Of a stretch of 64,000 bases of DNA, positions 53,994-64,000 are shown piece after piece (within the stretch, counting starts at the first letter, position 1; every line of letters begins with the position of its first letter). Position numbers and translations under genes: made by a program. The DNA is from Burkholderia sp. BCC0506 (lineage in GTDB: Bacteria > Pseudomonadota > Gammaproteobacteria > Burkholderiales > Burkholderiaceae): assembly GCF_902833145.1 (NCBI RefSeq), contig NZ_CADFEN010000005.1, forward strand, positions 372,001-436,000. The letters run 5' to 3'. Under the pieces are notes generated by a model. It saw only the letters and a list, made by a program, of their open reading frames with translations. It was not told the origin of the DNA and did no database searches.

Positions 53994-54725
53994 TCAAGCG
54001 CGCGCGGCCGGATCGAGTGCATCGATGAGCGCCGCGACCGAGTCGAACGCGCGGTCGGCATCCGGCAGCGGCGGCCGGCGCAGCATCACGACCGGCAGCC
54101 TGCGTTCGCGTGCGACGTCGAGCTTGGCTTCGGTGGCGCCGCCGCCGCTGTTCTTGCTGACGACGACGTCGATGCCCGCCAGCGCGAACAGCGCGCGCTC
54201 GCCGTCGGGCGTGAACGGCCCGCGCGCGGCGACGACCTGCGCACGGGCGTTGCCGGGATGCGCATCGAGGCAGCGCACGAGCCAGAACTGGTGCGGCGGG
54301 ATCGCATCGAGATGCGCGAGCGGTTCGCGGCCGAGCGTGAACAGCGGCCGCCGGAACGGCGCAAGCGCGGCCTCGATGCCCGCCCAGTCGTCGACCATCC
54401 GCCAGTCGTCGCCCGGTTGCGGCGTCCACGGCGCGCGGCGCAGCGCCCACAGCGGCACGCCCGCGTCGCGCGTTGCCGCCGCGGCATTCGCGCTGATTTG
54501 CGCGGCATACGGATGCGTTGCGTCGATCACGAGCCCGATGCGGGCGTCTCGAAGATAGGTTGTGAGCCCGGCTGCGCCGCCGAAACCGCCGACGCGCACG
54601 TCGCAGCGCAAGTCGTCAGGCGTCTTGCCGAGCCCGGCGAGGCTATAGACGTGGCGGGGGCCGAGCGCGCGCGCGATCTTCAGCGCATCGCCGGTGCCGC
54701 CGAGCAGCAGGATCCGCGGGCTCAT
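53994..54725 (-). CDS. cobK: Precorrin-6A reductase
   Basis: 243 residues: [40 protein letters not shown] and [19 protein letters not shown] are standard CobK/CbiJ blocks. NADPH-dependent reduction of the macrocycle. The ATG overlaps the cbiD stop by 4 bp (ATGA), so the genes are coupled. Confidence 0.94.
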   Translation of the reverse strand: MSPRILLLGGTGDALKIARALGPRHVYSLAGLGKTPDDLRCDVRVGGFGGAAGLTTYLRDARIGLVIDATHPYAAQISANAAAATRDAGVPLWALRRAPWTPQPGDDWRMVDDWAGIEAALAPFRRPLFTLGREPLAHLDAIPPHQFWLVRCLDAHPGNARAQVVAARGPFTPDGERALFALAGIDVVVSKNSGGGATEAKLDVARERRLPVVMLRRPPLPDADRAFDSVAALIDALDPAARA

Positions 54726-55810
54726 CGCGCCTCCCCGACAAAGCGGCCCTGCCGGTCGATCGCGAACATCTCGACGGCGACCGACGGCGGCACGATGTCG
54801 CGCGCCACCCGCAGCGCGTGCGTGCAGACGAGATCGCCGAGCGGCACGCCGTCGGCCTGCGCGAGCTTCAACGCTTCCTGGCTCGTGTTCGCGGCGCGCA
54901 TCGCGGCCTGCAACGCATCGCTCGCACCGGCCTCGGCCGCCCACTGCGCGAGCAGCGGCAGGTCGATGCTCGAATGGCGGCTGTGCAGGTCGAGATGGCC
55001 GGCCGCGAGCTTGCTCAGCTTGCCGAAGCCGCCGCACATCGACAGGCGGGCGACCGGCGCGCGCCGCAGGTGCTTGAGCACCGCGCCCGCGAAATCGCCC
55101 ATCTCGATCAGCGCCATGTCGGGCAGATGGTAGTGCGCGCGCATCGCGTCCTCGCTCGCGTTGCCGGTGCAGGCGGCGATATGCGCGATGCCGTTCGCCC
55201 GCGCGACGTCGATGCCCTGATGAATCGACGCGATATAGGCCGAACACGAGAACGGCCGCACGATGCCGGTCGTGCCGAGGATCGACAGCCCGCCGACGAT
55301 GCCCAGGCGCGGGTTCATCGTCTTCAGCGCGAGCGCCTCGCCGCCGTCGACGCCGATCGTCACGTCGAAGCCGCCCGCGTAGCCTTGTTCGGCGGCGAGC
55401 GCTTCCAGGTGGGTGGTCATCATCTGGCGCGGCACCGGGTTGATCGCCGGTTCGCCGACCGGCAGCGTCAGCCCCGCGCGCGTGACCGTGCCGACGCCCG
55501 GCCCGGCATGAAAGCGCACGCCGGGCGTCGCCGCGAGCGCGACGCGCGCGAAGATCAGCGCGCCGTGCGTGACGTCCGGATCGTCGCCGGCATCCTTGAT
55601 CGTGCCGGCTTCGGCGCCGTCGGCGGTAGTTCGGCAGAATTCGAGCCGCATCATCACGCGCTGCCCCTTCGGCAGCACGATCTCGACCGCGTCGTCGGCC
55701 TGGCCCGCGAGCAGCAGCCGCGCGGCCGCGAGCGACGTCGCGGTCGCGCAGCTGCCGGTCGTGTAGCCGAAGCGCAGCGGCGCGGGCTGTTCGGGGGTTT
55801 CGTCGCGCAT
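54722..55810 (-). CDS. cbiD: Cobalt-precorrin-5B C1-methyltransferase
   Basis: 362 residues: [68 protein letters not shown] and [20 protein letters not shown]. This is the anaerobic-type C-1 methylase, used here instead of CobF although the pathway has the oxygen-dependent CobG. Start ATG overlaps the cobL stop by one base. Confidence 0.95.
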   Translation of the reverse strand: MRDETPEQPAPLRFGYTTGSCATATSLAAARLLLAGQADDAVEIVLPKGQRVMMRLEFCRTTADGAEAGTIKDAGDDPDVTHGALIFARVALAATPGVRFHAGPGVGTVTRAGLTLPVGEPAINPVPRQMMTTHLEALAAEQGYAGGFDVTIGVDGGEALALKTMNPRLGIVGGLSILGTTGIVRPFSCSAYIASIHQGIDVARANGIAHIAACTGNASEDAMRAHYHLPDMALIEMGDFAGAVLKHLRRAPVARLSMCGGFGKLSKLAAGHLDLHSRHSSIDLPLLAQWAAEAGASDALQAAMRAANTSQEALKLAQADGVPLGDLVCTHALRVARDIVPPSVAVEMFAIDRQGRFVGEAR

Positions 55811-57072
55811 CACGCGTCCGTTGCGTTCGACGGATTCGACACGCCGGCCGCGTCCGCGGCGTCTGCCATGTCGGGCTTGCGCACGTCGTACAGCGTGACC
55901 GGCAGCGGCTGCCGCCACGTGTCGAAGCGGCCGAGCGGCTCCGCGTGCGCGAGCGATACGCGCGTGAGCGTGCCGCCATGCGCATCGCGCCACGCGGCCA
56001 GCGCCATCTCGCCTTGCAGCGTGACCGCGTTCGCGACCAGCCGGCCGCCGGGTTTCAGCGACGCCCAGCATGCGTCGAGCACGCCGGATGCCGTCGCGCC
56101 GCCGCCGACGAAGATCGCGTCGGGCGCGGCAAGCCCCGCAAGCGCATCCGGCGCACGGCCCGCGACGAGCTGCAGGCCCGGCACGCCGAGCGTATCGCGG
56201 TTGTGTTCGATGAAGCGCTGCCGTTCCGCATGCGCCTCGATCGCGATCGCCTGGCAGGATGGATGCGCGCGCATCCATTCGATGCCGATCGAGCCGCTGC
56301 CGGCGCCGACGTCCCACAGCAGTTCGCCGGGTGCGGGCGCGAGGCGCCCGAGCGTCATCGCGCGCAGGTCGCGCTTGGTGAGCTGGCCGTCGTGGCGGTA
56401 CGCATCGTCGGGCAAACCGGGCGTGAGCGCGCGGCGCGGCGCGTCGGGGCCTGCGCGGCAGTCGAGCGCGACGAGATTGAGCGCGGCGGTTTCGCCGACG
56501 TTCCAGTCTTGCGCGAGGCCGTCGATACGCCGCTCGAGCGGGCCGCCGAGGTGCTCGAACACGCTGACGCGTGTCGGCCCGAAGCCGCGAGCGGCGAGTT
56601 CGGCCGCGACGGCGGCCGGCGTGCGGCCGTCGGCGCTCAGCACGAACAGGCGCCGGCCCGGCAGCAGGTGGCGGGCCAGCGTCGCGAGCGGACGCCCGAC
56701 GAGCGACACCGCGCCGACGTCCTGCAGCGCCCAGCCGAGGCGGGCGGCCGCGAGCGACAGCGACGACGGCGCGGGCAGCACGCGCCATTCGTCGGGAGAA
56801 AGCTGGCGCGCGAGCGTCGCGCCGACGCCGAACAGCATCGGGTCGCCGCTCGCGAGCACGCACACGGGCGCGCCGCGGCGCGCGAGCAGCCCCGACAGGT
56901 CGAACGGCGACGGCCATGCTTCGCGCGTCGCGCGCAGCCGCGCGGGCAGCATGTCGAGATGCCTCGGCGCGCCGACCACGTGCGTCGCATCGAGCAGCGC
57001 GCGCCGCGCGGGGCGCCCGAGCCCCGCGTAACCGTCGTCGCCGATGCCCACTACCGTCAGCCACGCCGTCAT
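55810..57072 (-). CDS. cobL: Precorrin-6Y C5,15-methyltransferase (decarboxylating)
   Basis: 420 residues with two fused domains: CbiE-like methylase ([38 protein letters not shown]) and CbiT-like Rossmann methylase ([38 protein letters not shown]). Methylates C-5 and C-15 and decarboxylates the C-12 acetate. First gene of the leftward operon; GAAGGG precedes the ATG. Its promoter must lie in 57073-57270; no riboswitch is seen on that strand. Confidence 0.94.
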   Translation of the reverse strand: MTAWLTVVGIGDDGYAGLGRPARRALLDATHVVGAPRHLDMLPARLRATREAWPSPFDLSGLLARRGAPVCVLASGDPMLFGVGATLARQLSPDEWRVLPAPSSLSLAAARLGWALQDVGAVSLVGRPLATLARHLLPGRRLFVLSADGRTPAAVAAELAARGFGPTRVSVFEHLGGPLERRIDGLAQDWNVGETAALNLVALDCRAGPDAPRRALTPGLPDDAYRHDGQLTKRDLRAMTLGRLAPAPGELLWDVGAGSGSIGIEWMRAHPSCQAIAIEAHAERQRFIEHNRDTLGVPGLQLVAGRAPDALAGLAAPDAIFVGGGATASGVLDACWASLKPGGRLVANAVTLQGEMALAAWRDAHGGTLTRVSLAHAEPLGRFDTWRQPLPVTLYDVRKPDMADAADAAGVSNPSNATDA

Positions 57073-57278
57073 GCACCCTTCCCCATCGTTCGATTTCATC
57101 GTGTCGCCGCGCGGCCGTGAAAGCAGCCGGCGCCGCCGTCCGCATTGCAAAAAACGGCATGGTACCGTGTTCCACCCCGGGTTTCATCTGCCGGCCCGCC
57201 CACGCCCGACCGTAGCCCGTTGCGCGCGCCGCGAACGGCCAACCGGTCGCGAATCGCGGCAGAAATCGGGTATCCTAC

Positions 57279-57452
57279 GGCCGTTCGTTCGCCGGTGCCC
57301 TTCGGGGCCGAAGAGGGAACACAGGGCGCGCCGCGCGCCGCTGTGGCTGCCCCCGCAACTGTAGACAGCGAGCCGATCTCCTCCTCATGCCACTGGTTTC
57401 ACCGGGAAGGCCGGGAGCCGGCGCCGACCTGTCAGCCAGGAGACCTGCCGGC
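57279..57452 (+). ncRNA. Cobalamin riboswitch
   Basis: Contains in order the CGGTGCC...AAGAGGGAA segment (57293-57319), the conserved GCCCCCGCAACTGTA core (57349-57363), CACTGG and GGGAAGG stems, and the B12 box AGCCAGGAGACCTGCC (57433-57448). Orientation and position place it in the leader of cobG, giving feedback control of the rightward operon by adenosylcobalamin. Confidence 0.93.
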
Positions 57453-57534
57453 CAGAAAGTGCGTGTGTGCCAGTCGGCGTCGGGCGGGGTGTACCGATGC
57501 GTTGGCCGCGGCGCCACACTGTTCCGGTATCCCG

Positions 57535-58935
57535 TTGAATTCCGCCCCCGATTCGATTCCAGCGTCGCCCGTCGTGCGCCCATCGGCCTGCCCGGGGCTC
57601 GTGCGCGTGGTCGCGGCCGCCGACGGCGGACTGTGCCGGATCAAGCTGCCGGGCGGCCGCCTCGACGCGCGCCAGGCGCGCGCGATCGCGGCCGCCGCGC
57701 GCCTGTACGGGTCCGGCGCGATCGATGCGACCAATCGCGCGAATCTTCAACTGCGCGGCATTCGCGACGGCGCGACCGATGCGCTGACGCACGCGTTGCT
57801 CGACGCGCGGCTCGGCCCGCGCGCAAACGCGGGCAATACTGCTGCCGATGCGGCTGCACTCGCGGCGAGCGACGACGTCCGCAACGTGATGCTGAGCCCG
57901 CTCGCCGGACACGACCCTACCGCGCTCGTCGACAGCCACGCACTCGCCGTGCCGCTGCTCGACATGCTGGCGAGCGAGCCGCGCCGCGGCGAACTGTCGC
58001 CGAAATTCTCGATCCTGCTCGACGGCGGCGAAGCGGTCGCGGCGCTCGATCATCCGCACGACATCTGGCTCGCCGCATGGCGCCGTGGCGACGGTGCGGT
58101 ACGTCTGGCGGCGGGGCTGGCCGGCTGCCCGCCGGTTGCGTCCGGCGACCGGCCCGCGTCGGTCGACGTGTCGCCCGATCAGGGTGTCGCAGTGGTTCGC
58201 GCGCTGCTGCTCGCGTTCCTCGATCTCGCGCCGACCGACGTCACGCGCATGCGTGCGTTGCTCGCCACGTGCGACGAACGCACGCTGCTCGAGCGCGCCG
58301 GGCACTACCTGCCCTTCCCGCTCGCGGCCGATCCTGCGCTTGCCGACTGGCGGCGCAGGCGAACCGATCCCGTCTTGCGTTTCGGCGCGGTACCGTCGCG
58401 CGACCCGGCGCGCTGCAGCGTCGGCGCGCAATTCGCGCTCGGGCGGCTCGGCGCGGCGCAACTGGAGCGGCTCGCCGCGCTGGCCGACGCCGACGGCGAC
58501 GGCACGCTGTCGATGACGCCGTGGCAAGGCGTGTTCATGCACGGCGTGCCGAACGAGCGCGCGGCTGCGATGCGCAACGCGCTCGCGTCGCTCGGCCTCG
58601 TGTGCGCGGCGTCCGACCCGCTGGCGACGCTCGTTGCCTGCACCGGCAGCACGGGCTGCGCGAAAGCGCACGCCGACACGAAACACGACGCGCGCGCGCT
58701 CGCCGCGTGCCTCGGCCATCCGCTCGACGTACATCTGACCGGATGCGCGCGCCACTGCGCGCTGCCGCACCCCGCGGCGCATACGCTCGTCGCGGTGGCG
58801 CCCGCGCATTACGACCTTTACCGGCGCGACGCGGCCGCGGGCCTCGGCGCCCCGCTCGCGCGCCATCTGACGATTGACCAGGCCGCGCTCCGACTCATGG
58901 GCACGCGGCACAGCCAGGACACCACCGATGCTTGA
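57535..58935 (+). CDS. cobG: Precorrin-3B synthase
   Basis: 466 residues, sulfite/nitrite-reductase-like oxygen-dependent enzyme that makes precorrin-3B. Siroheme/[4Fe-4S] cysteines are in ACTGSTGCAKA and TGCARHC. The family N-terminus is PSACPGLVRVVAAADGGLCRIKLPGG. No ATG is available after the riboswitch; TTG at 57535 is the most likely start because similarity begins just after it, but no strong ribosome site is visible. An in-frame extension upstream would run through the riboswitch and is rejected. Confidence 0.85.
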   Translation: MNSAPDSIPASPVVRPSACPGLVRVVAAADGGLCRIKLPGGRLDARQARAIAAAARLYGSGAIDATNRANLQLRGIRDGATDALTHALLDARLGPRANAGNTAADAAALAASDDVRNVMLSPLAGHDPTALVDSHALAVPLLDMLASEPRRGELSPKFSILLDGGEAVAALDHPHDIWLAAWRRGDGAVRLAAGLAGCPPVASGDRPASVDVSPDQGVAVVRALLLAFLDLAPTDVTRMRALLATCDERTLLERAGHYLPFPLAADPALADWRRRRTDPVLRFGAVPSRDPARCSVGAQFALGRLGAAQLERLAALADADGDGTLSMTPWQGVFMHGVPNERAAAMRNALASLGLVCAASDPLATLVACTGSTGCAKAHADTKHDARALAACLGHPLDVHLTGCARHCALPHPAAHTLVAVAPAHYDLYRRDAAAGLGAPLARHLTIDQAALRLMGTRHSQDTTDA

Positions 58936-59554
58936 CTACATCCGCGACGGGCAGGAAATCTACCGCCAGTCGTTCGCGACGATCCGCACCGAGGCCGACC
59001 TGTCGCAGATCCCGCCCGATCTCGAGAAACTCGCGGTGCGCGTGATCCACGCGTGCGGGATGGTCGACGTCGTGTACGACCTGCGCTTCTCGCCCGGCGC
59101 CGGCACGGCCGGCCGCACGGCGCTCGCGGCCGGCGCGCCGATCCTGTGCGACGCGAGGATGGTCGCCGAAGGCATCACGCGCGCGCGGCTGCCCGCGGCC
59201 AACCGCGTGATCTGCACGCTCGGCGAGCCGGAAGTGCCCGACATCGCGCGACAGCTCGGCAACACGCGTTCGGCCGCCGCGCTCGAACTGTGGCGCCCGC
59301 ATCTCGCGGGCAGCGTGGTCGTGATCGGCAATGCGCCGACCGCGCTGTTCCACCTGCTCGACATGATCGACGCCGGCGCGCCGCGCCCCGCGCTGATCCT
59401 CGGGTTCCCGGTCGGCTTCATCGGCGCGGCCGAATCGAAAGCGATGCTCGATGCCGACAGCCGCGGCGTGCCGTACGTCGCGCTGCTCGGCCGGCGCGGC
59501 GGCAGCGCGATGGCCGCCGCCGCGGTCAATGCGCTTGCATCGGAGGTCGAATGA
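58928..59554 (+). CDS. cobH: Precorrin-8X methylmutase
   Basis: 208 residues: [34 protein letters not shown] (catalytic His), [12 protein letters not shown] and [14 protein letters not shown]. Moves the C-11 methyl to C-12, forming hydrogenobyrinate. Start overlaps the cobG end by 8 bp. Confidence 0.95.
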   Translation: MLDYIRDGQEIYRQSFATIRTEADLSQIPPDLEKLAVRVIHACGMVDVVYDLRFSPGAGTAGRTALAAGAPILCDARMVAEGITRARLPAANRVICTLGEPEVPDIARQLGNTRSAAALELWRPHLAGSVVVIGNAPTALFHLLDMIDAGAPRPALILGFPVGFIGAAESKAMLDADSRGVPYVALLGRRGGSAMAAAAVNALASEVE

Positions 59555-60285
59555 CGAGCGTGCGCGGACGGCTGTTCGGTGTCGGCGTCGGCCCGGGCGA
59601 CCCCGAACTGATGACGATCAAGGCGCTGCGCGTGCTGCAGGCGGCGCCCGTGGTCGCGTATTTCGTCGCGAAGGGCAAGAAAGGCAACGCGTACGGCATC
59701 GTCGAAGCGCACCTGCTCGACGGGCAGACGCAACTGCCGCTCGTCTACCCGGTGACGACCGAGGCGTTGCCGCCGCCGCTCTGCTACGAGACGGTGATCG
59801 CCGATTTCTACGACACCGCGGCCGAGATCGTCGCGGCGCACCTCGATGCGGGCCGCGACGTCGCGGTGATCTGCGAAGGCGATCCGTTCTTCTACGGCTC
59901 GTACATGTACCTGCACGACCGCCTCGCGCCGCGTTACGACACCGAGGTGATCCCCGGCGTGTGCGCGATGCTCGGCGGCACGGCCGTGCTCGGCCAGCCG
60001 CTCGTCTATCGCAACCAGAGCCTGTCGGTGCTGTCGGGCGTGCTGCCCGAGCACGAACTGCGCGAACGGCTCGCGCGGGCCGACGCGGCCGTCGTGATGA
60101 AGCTCGGCCGCAATTTCGACAAGGTGCGACGCGTGCTCGGCTCACTTGGGCTCGCGAAGCGCGCGCGGTACGTCGAGCGCGCGACGATGGCGAACCAGCG
60201 CATCGTGCCGCTCGACGAGGTCGATCCGATGGCGTCGCCGTATTTCTCGCTGCTCGTCGTGCCGGGGGAAAAATGGCAAGGATGA
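59551..60285 (+). CDS. cobI: Precorrin-2 C20-methyltransferase
   Basis: 244 residues of the tetrapyrrole methylase family: [48 protein letters not shown]. First C-methylation specific to the cobalamin branch. ATG overlaps the cobH stop (ATGA) behind GGAGG. Confidence 0.95.
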   Translation: MTSVRGRLFGVGVGPGDPELMTIKALRVLQAAPVVAYFVAKGKKGNAYGIVEAHLLDGQTQLPLVYPVTTEALPPPLCYETVIADFYDTAAEIVAAHLDAGRDVAVICEGDPFFYGSYMYLHDRLAPRYDTEVIPGVCAMLGGTAVLGQPLVYRNQSLSVLSGVLPEHELRERLARADAAVVMKLGRNFDKVRRVLGSLGLAKRARYVERATMANQRIVPLDEVDPMASPYFSLLVVPGEKWQG

Positions 60286-62003
60286 CGACTGCGCCCGCGA
60301 TCGTGATCCTCGGCGCGGGCGCGCTCGATACCGCGCGGCGCATCCAGGCGCGTTACCCGGGCGCGCGCGTGCACGGTCTTGCGTCGCGCGTCGACGCCGA
60401 CGTGCCGTTCGACGAACTCGGCGCGCACCTGGGCGAGCTCTATGCGCGCGGCTCGCCGATCGTCGCGCTGTGCGCGGCCGGCATCGTGATCCGCTGCCTC
60501 GCGCCCGCGCTCGCCGACAAGGGCGTCGAGCCGCCGGTGCTCGCGGTCGCGGAAGACGGCTCGGCCGTCGTGCCGCTGCTCGGCGGGCTGACCGGCGTCA
60601 ACGCGATCGCGCGCGAAATCGCCGAATGCGTCGGCGTCGCGCCGGCGATCACGACGAGCGGCGAGCTGCGCTTCGGCGCGTGCGTGCTCAATCCGCCGGA
60701 AGGCTATGCGCTCGCCGATCTCGCGCAGGGCAAGCGCTTCGTGTCCGACCTGCTCGCGGGCGCGTCGACGCGTATCGACGGCGCCGCGCCGTGGCTCGAC
60801 GAGGTCGCGCTACCGCGCGACGCCGCGGCAGCGCACGCGATTCGCGTGACACCCGATGCGTGGCGCGGCGCGCGCGACGAACTCGTGATCCATCCGCGCA
60901 GCGTCGTGGTCGGCGTCGCCGCGGATGCCGTGCATGCCGACGAAGCGCTCGACGAGCGCATCGCAGCCGCGCTCGACGTCCAGGGCCTCGCGCGGCTGGC
61001 GCTCGCGGCCATCGTTGCGCCGGCATCGGCGATCGGCGAAGCCGCGCTGGAACAGGCGGCGAGCACGCTCGACGTGCCGCTGCGTTTCGTCGATGACGAT
61101 GACGATGGCGACCACGACGCGCCCGTCGACGCCGCCACGCTGCTCGACCGCGCATTGCGCGTTACCCACACGATCCGTGCGGCCTCGCACGGTCTCGCAT
61201 GCGCAGTGGCATCGCATCCGGTCGACCCGGCCACGCTCGGCCGCGCACGCGGCCGCCTGACGGTACTCGGGCTCGGCCCGGGCGGCGCTGCCTGGCTCAC
61301 GCCGGCCGCGCGCGCGGCACTCGCGGACGCGACCGACATCCTCGGCTATACGACCTACGTGAACATGGCCGGCCCGTTTCGGGCGGACCAGCGCGTGCAC
61401 GGCACCGACAATCGAGAGGAAATGCAGCGCGCGCGCCATGCGTTCGAACTGGCGGCGGAGGGCCGGCGCGTCGCGGTCGTGTCGTCGGGCGACCCCGGCG
61501 TGTTCGCGATGGCTGCCGCCGTGCTCGAAGCGCTCGATGAAGCCCGCGACCCGCAATGGGCCGCGGTCGACCTGCGCGTGGAGCCCGGCATCTCGGCATC
61601 GCTCGCCACGGCCGCGCAGGCCGGCGCGCCGCTCGGCCACGATTTCTGCGCGATCTCGCTGTCGGACAACCTGAAGCCGTGGGACGTGATCGAGACGCGT
61701 CTGCAACACGCGGCGCAAGCCGATCTCGTGATGGCGTTCTACAACCCGATTTCGCGCGCGCGGCCGTGGCAGCTCGACCGCGCGCTCGACATCGTGCGCG
61801 CGCATCGCGCGGCCGACACGGTGGTCGTGCTCGGCCGCGACATCGGCCGGCCGGGCGCGACGCTCGCGACGACGACGCTCGGCGCGCTGCGCAGCGACCA
61901 GGTCGACATGCGCACGATGGTGATCGTCGGCTCGTCGACGACGCGGCGCTTCGCGATCGGCAACGCTCGCGAATGGGTCTATACGCCGCGCTGGTATCGC
62001 TGA
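60282..62003 (+). CDS. cobJ: Fused CbiG-like / precorrin-3B C17-methyltransferase
   Basis: 573 residues. The N-terminal part (1-about 310) is CbiG-like: [39 protein letters not shown], and a C-terminal CbiG/CobE subdomain ([17 protein letters not shown]). The C-terminal part (about 320-573) is CobJ/Cbi[52 protein letters not shown]. An acidic Asp-rich linker (DDDDDGDHD) lies between. Two starts, 60273 and 60282, are possible; the second gives an ATGA overlap with cobI, the first a better ribosome spacing. Confidence 0.93.
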   Translation: MTTAPAIVILGAGALDTARRIQARYPGARVHGLASRVDADVPFDELGAHLGELYARGSPIVALCAAGIVIRCLAPALADKGVEPPVLAVAEDGSAVVPLLGGLTGVNAIAREIAECVGVAPAITTSGELRFGACVLNPPEGYALADLAQGKRFVSDLLAGASTRIDGAAPWLDEVALPRDAAAAHAIRVTPDAWRGARDELVIHPRSVVVGVAADAVHADEALDERIAAALDVQGLARLALAAIVAPASAIGEAALEQAASTLDVPLRFVDDDDDGDHDAPVDAATLLDRALRVTHTIRAASHGLACAVASHPVDPATLGRARGRLTVLGLGPGGAAWLTPAARAALADATDILGYTTYVNMAGPFRADQRVHGTDNREEMQRARHAFELAAEGRRVAVVSSGDPGVFAMAAAVLEALDEARDPQWAAVDLRVEPGISASLATAAQAGAPLGHDFCAISLSDNLKPWDVIETRLQHAAQADLVMAFYNPISRARPWQLDRALDIVRAHRAADTVVVLGRDIGRPGATLATTTLGALRSDQVDMRTMVIVGSSTTRRFAIGNAREWVYTPRWYR

Positions 62004-62342
62004 ACGCCGCGGCGCGCTTGCCGAATCCGGCTGCGCTCGCGTGAATGCCGATGCGCGCGGGCCGGCATTCGGCAGGCCCGCGCGTCGCCGGTTCGCTGGA
62101 ACCGGTTCATGCGCAGGTCGTTGCGCACGCAACCGGAAAAAATGCCCGCCTCGCGTTTCGAAACGCGACCGAATCGGCAAGATCGTTACGTATCGGGAAT
62201 CGAATAATAAAAAGAAGAACACCTAAATTCCCTATTCGACGCGAATCCTCCAAGATAGGCACGCCGCAGACGGGGCGCGTGCCTGCCCGATCGGTGGCGA
62301 TACGCCGGCCAGCGTATCCCTCTTCCACTTGGAGAACACAGA
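62004..62342 (+). promoter_or_regulatory. Leader of the chitinase gene with hairpin and palindrome
   Basis: Contains a terminator-like stem for the cob operon (CGCGCGGGCC 62054-62063 / GGCCCGCGCG 62075-62084), then an 18-bp perfect palindrome TCGCGTTTCGAAACGCGA (62151-62168) and an A/T-rich stretch (62205-62235) that probably holds the promoter. No gene. Confidence 0.5.
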
Positions 62343-63698
62343 ATGAACAACAATGTGTTGCCGCGTTTCGTTCCGCGTACGTTCGCCGCGGGTTGTCTGC
62401 TCGCGATGGCGAGCGTGTCGCACGGTGCCGGCGTCTATGCACCCTATGTCGACGTGACGCTCTATCCGACGCCGCTGGTCGACCAGATCGGCGTGCGCCA
62501 GGGTATCCAGCAGTTCACGCTCGCGTTCGTGGTCGCGGGCAACGGCTGCGTGCCGTCGTGGGGCGGCGTGCAGCCGATCGGCAACGGCGCGAGCGGCGGC
62601 TTGCTGACCGCGCTGTCCACGTCGATCGCGAGCTACCGCGCGAAAGGCGGCGAAGTCGCCGTGTCGTTCGGCGGCGCGAACGGCACGCCGCTGATGCAGG
62701 CGTGCTCGACGGTCCCCGCGCTGAAGACCGCGTACCAGACGGTGATCGACACGTACGGCCTCACGCATATCGACTTCGACATCGAAGGCGCATCGCAGAC
62801 GGACACCGCGGCGGTCGCGCGCAACTTCCAGGCGGTCGCGCAACTGCAGGCCGACTACGCGGCGAAGGGCAAGCCGCTGCACGTGACGCTGACGCTGCCG
62901 ACGATGCCGACCGGGCTCACGCAGGACGGCGTGAACGTCGTCAACGCGGCGATCGCGAACAAGACCGCGTTCGACGCGGTGAACGTGATGGCGATGGATT
63001 ACGGCCCGGCGAACCTCGACATGGGCGCCGCCGCGATCAGCGCCGCGCAGGCGCTCTACTCGCAGCTCGACACGGCGTTCAAGTCGGCCGGCCAGCCGAA
63101 GACCCACGCGCAGCTGTGGCAGATGGTCGGCGTCACGCCGATGATCGGCGTCAATGACGTGCAGGGCGAAACGTTCACGCTCGCGAATGCGCAGGCCGTG
63201 CTGAACGCGGCAGTCGCGAACGGCTACGGTTTCTTCGGCAACTGGTCGGTCGGCCGCGATCAGGCGTGCCCGTCCGGCGGCACGTACGCGTCGCCGACCT
63301 GCTCGGGCGTCGCGCAGCAGCCGTACGCGTTCGCGTCGATCTTCAGGAAGCTCGACGGCAAGTGGGGCGCGGGCGTCACGCAGGACCCGAACTACGGCGG
63401 CGGCTCGGGCGGCGGCACGCCGCAGCCGGGCGCGCCGTGGGCGGCCGGCCAGGTCTATACGGCCGGCGCGACGGTCACCTACCAGGGCACGACGTATCAG
63501 GCGCAATGGTGGACGCAGGGCGACGTGCCCGGCCAGGCGGCCGTGTGGAAGCCGATCGGCGGCGGCACGCCCGCGTGGTCGGCGACGACGGCCTACCAGG
63601 GCGGCACGTGCGTGACGTACCAGGGCGCGAAGTATTGCGCGAAATGGTGGACACAGGGCGACAACCCGAGCGCGGGCGGCGTGTGGGTGAAGTCGTGA
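62343..63698 (+). CDS. Secreted GH18 chitinase with two chitin-binding modules
   Basis: 451 residues. Signal peptide to about residue 29 (...SVSHGAG). GH18 TIM barrel with the catalytic line HIDFDIEG (Asp144, Asp146, acid Glu148) and substrate-side AMDYGPANLD. A Gly-rich linker (GGGSGGGTPQPG) leads to two carbohydrate-binding modules of CBM5/12 type (about 362-400 and 406-451), both with WWTQGD and a final VW. Hydrolyses chitin of fungi or arthropods outside the cell. Monocistronic. Confidence 0.93.
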   Translation: MNNNVLPRFVPRTFAAGCLLAMASVSHGAGVYAPYVDVTLYPTPLVDQIGVRQGIQQFTLAFVVAGNGCVPSWGGVQPIGNGASGGLLTALSTSIASYRAKGGEVAVSFGGANGTPLMQACSTVPALKTAYQTVIDTYGLTHIDFDIEGASQTDTAAVARNFQAVAQLQADYAAKGKPLHVTLTLPTMPTGLTQDGVNVVNAAIANKTAFDAVNVMAMDYGPANLDMGAAAISAAQALYSQLDTAFKSAGQPKTHAQLWQMVGVTPMIGVNDVQGETFTLANAQAVLNAAVANGYGFFGNWSVGRDQACPSGGTYASPTCSGVAQQPYAFASIFRKLDGKWGAGVTQDPNYGGGSGGGTPQPGAPWAAGQVYTAGATVTYQGTTYQAQWWTQGDVPGQAAVWKPIGGGTPAWSATTAYQGGTCVTYQGAKYCAKWWTQGDNPSAGGVWVKS

Positions 63699-63792
63699 TG
63701 CCGTAATGCCGTAATGCGCGGCGGGTCGTCTCCGGCCTGAAGAACCGAACGCCGGCGACGCCCCGCTTCCGATGCCGGCGCGCGCCGCCGCC

Positions 63793-64000
63793 CTACCCGC
63801 GCGCGTGCTCGGCCAGCAGCCGCGCCTTCGCGTCGACGAGCAGCGCCGCATGCGTGTCGCGATGCTGGCGAATCCGCTCGGTCGGCCCGACCACCGACAG
63901 CCCGTACCAGTCGCCGTCGAGCGTCAGCGCAACCGCGATCGCCGACAGCTCGGGCGCGCTTTCGCCGAAGTTCTCCGCCCAACCGAGTTCGCGAAACCGC
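63793..64000 (-). CDS. IclR-family regulator, C-terminal end only
   Basis: The last 68 codons of a leftward gene that enters from beyond the window. The text ELGWAENFGESAPELSAIAV, DGDWYGLSVVGPTERI is the end of an IclR effector-binding domain (normally ...GYA...E...G...AIA...). The stop TAG is at 63793-63795. Convergent with the chitinase gene. The regulated genes are not in view. Confidence 0.8.
   Translation of the reverse strand, partial: RFRELGWAENFGESAPELSAIAVALTLDGDWYGLSVVGPTERIRQHRDTHAALLVDAKARLLAEHARG

Noticed and set aside
57145-57534. In-frame N-terminal extension of cobG
   Set aside because: It would translate the cobalamin riboswitch; family similarity begins only after 57535.
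1-64000. CRISPR arrays, tRNA or rRNA genes, replication origin
   Set aside because: No regularly spaced repeats, no cloverleaf or rRNA signatures and no origin-type iterons were seen on either strand.

Overview
The window is a high-GC proteobacterial chromosome segment. Codon use, gene families (cob genes of mixed aerobic/anaerobic type, DUF4148 proteins, HMG-CoA lyase/CaiB pairs, LuxR solos) and many tightly packed LysR/MarR/MFS units point to Burkholderia, most likely the cepacia complex. This assignment is by family recognition only.

Layout. 1-7.4 kb: a cut-off dipeptide-type ABC ATPase, an unaccompanied RND pump and a TonB-dependent receptor. 7.6-8.75 kb: two broken insertion-sequence genes (IS110 type, and an ISNCY-type N-terminus) that end against the next block. 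8.75-29.9 kb: a biosynthetic gene cluster. A leftward, largely coupled gene string runs thioesterase -> adenylation/PCP protein -> VioA-like flavin amine oxidase -> 3242-residue iterative-type PKS-NRPS (KS-AT-DH-KR-ACP-C-A-T-R) -> MFS exporter -> FabF-type ketosynthase -> HxlR and LuxR regulators. A divergent rightward pair encodes a tryptophan-2,3-dioxygenase-superfamily heme protein and an SDR. Two lux-box-like dyads sit in the divergent promoter region, each placed about 44 bp upstream of a predicted start. The likely logic is quorum-controlled production of an acyl-amino-aldehyde (or derived) product using an oxidised, possibly tryptophan-derived, building block. I do not recognise this gene combination as a named pathway.

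30.6-33.4 kb: an organic-peroxide unit (ohr, ohrR, a GNAT acetyltransferase and two tandem DUF4148 exported proteins). The same short palindrome, ATCGYATGCGAT, lies next to the promoters of ohr, ohrR and the acetyltransferase. 34-41 kb: MFS transporter, LysR regulator, VOC protein, HMG-CoA-lyase-type enzyme, CaiB/BaiF CoA-transferase and a divergent D-2-hydroxyacid dehydrogenase; a paired TTTCC-N5-GGAAA operator lies in the divergent gap. 41-46 kb: a small membrane protein, a lipoprotein and a spermidine/iron-type ABC importer. 46.5-53.2 kb: GST, exported ABM-domain protein, aldo/keto reductase, YciI-like and flavodoxin-like proteins with a divergent LysR, then a MarR/CynX-type transporter pair with duplicated operator. 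53.2-62 kb: two divergent cobalamin operons (cobM-cobK-cbiD-cobL leftward; riboswitch-cobG-cobH-cobI-cbiG/cobJ rightward). 62.3-64 kb: a secreted GH18 chitinase and the end of an IclR-family regulator.

No tRNA, rRNA or CRISPR array was seen. All domain assignments are by reading motifs; no database search was possible.
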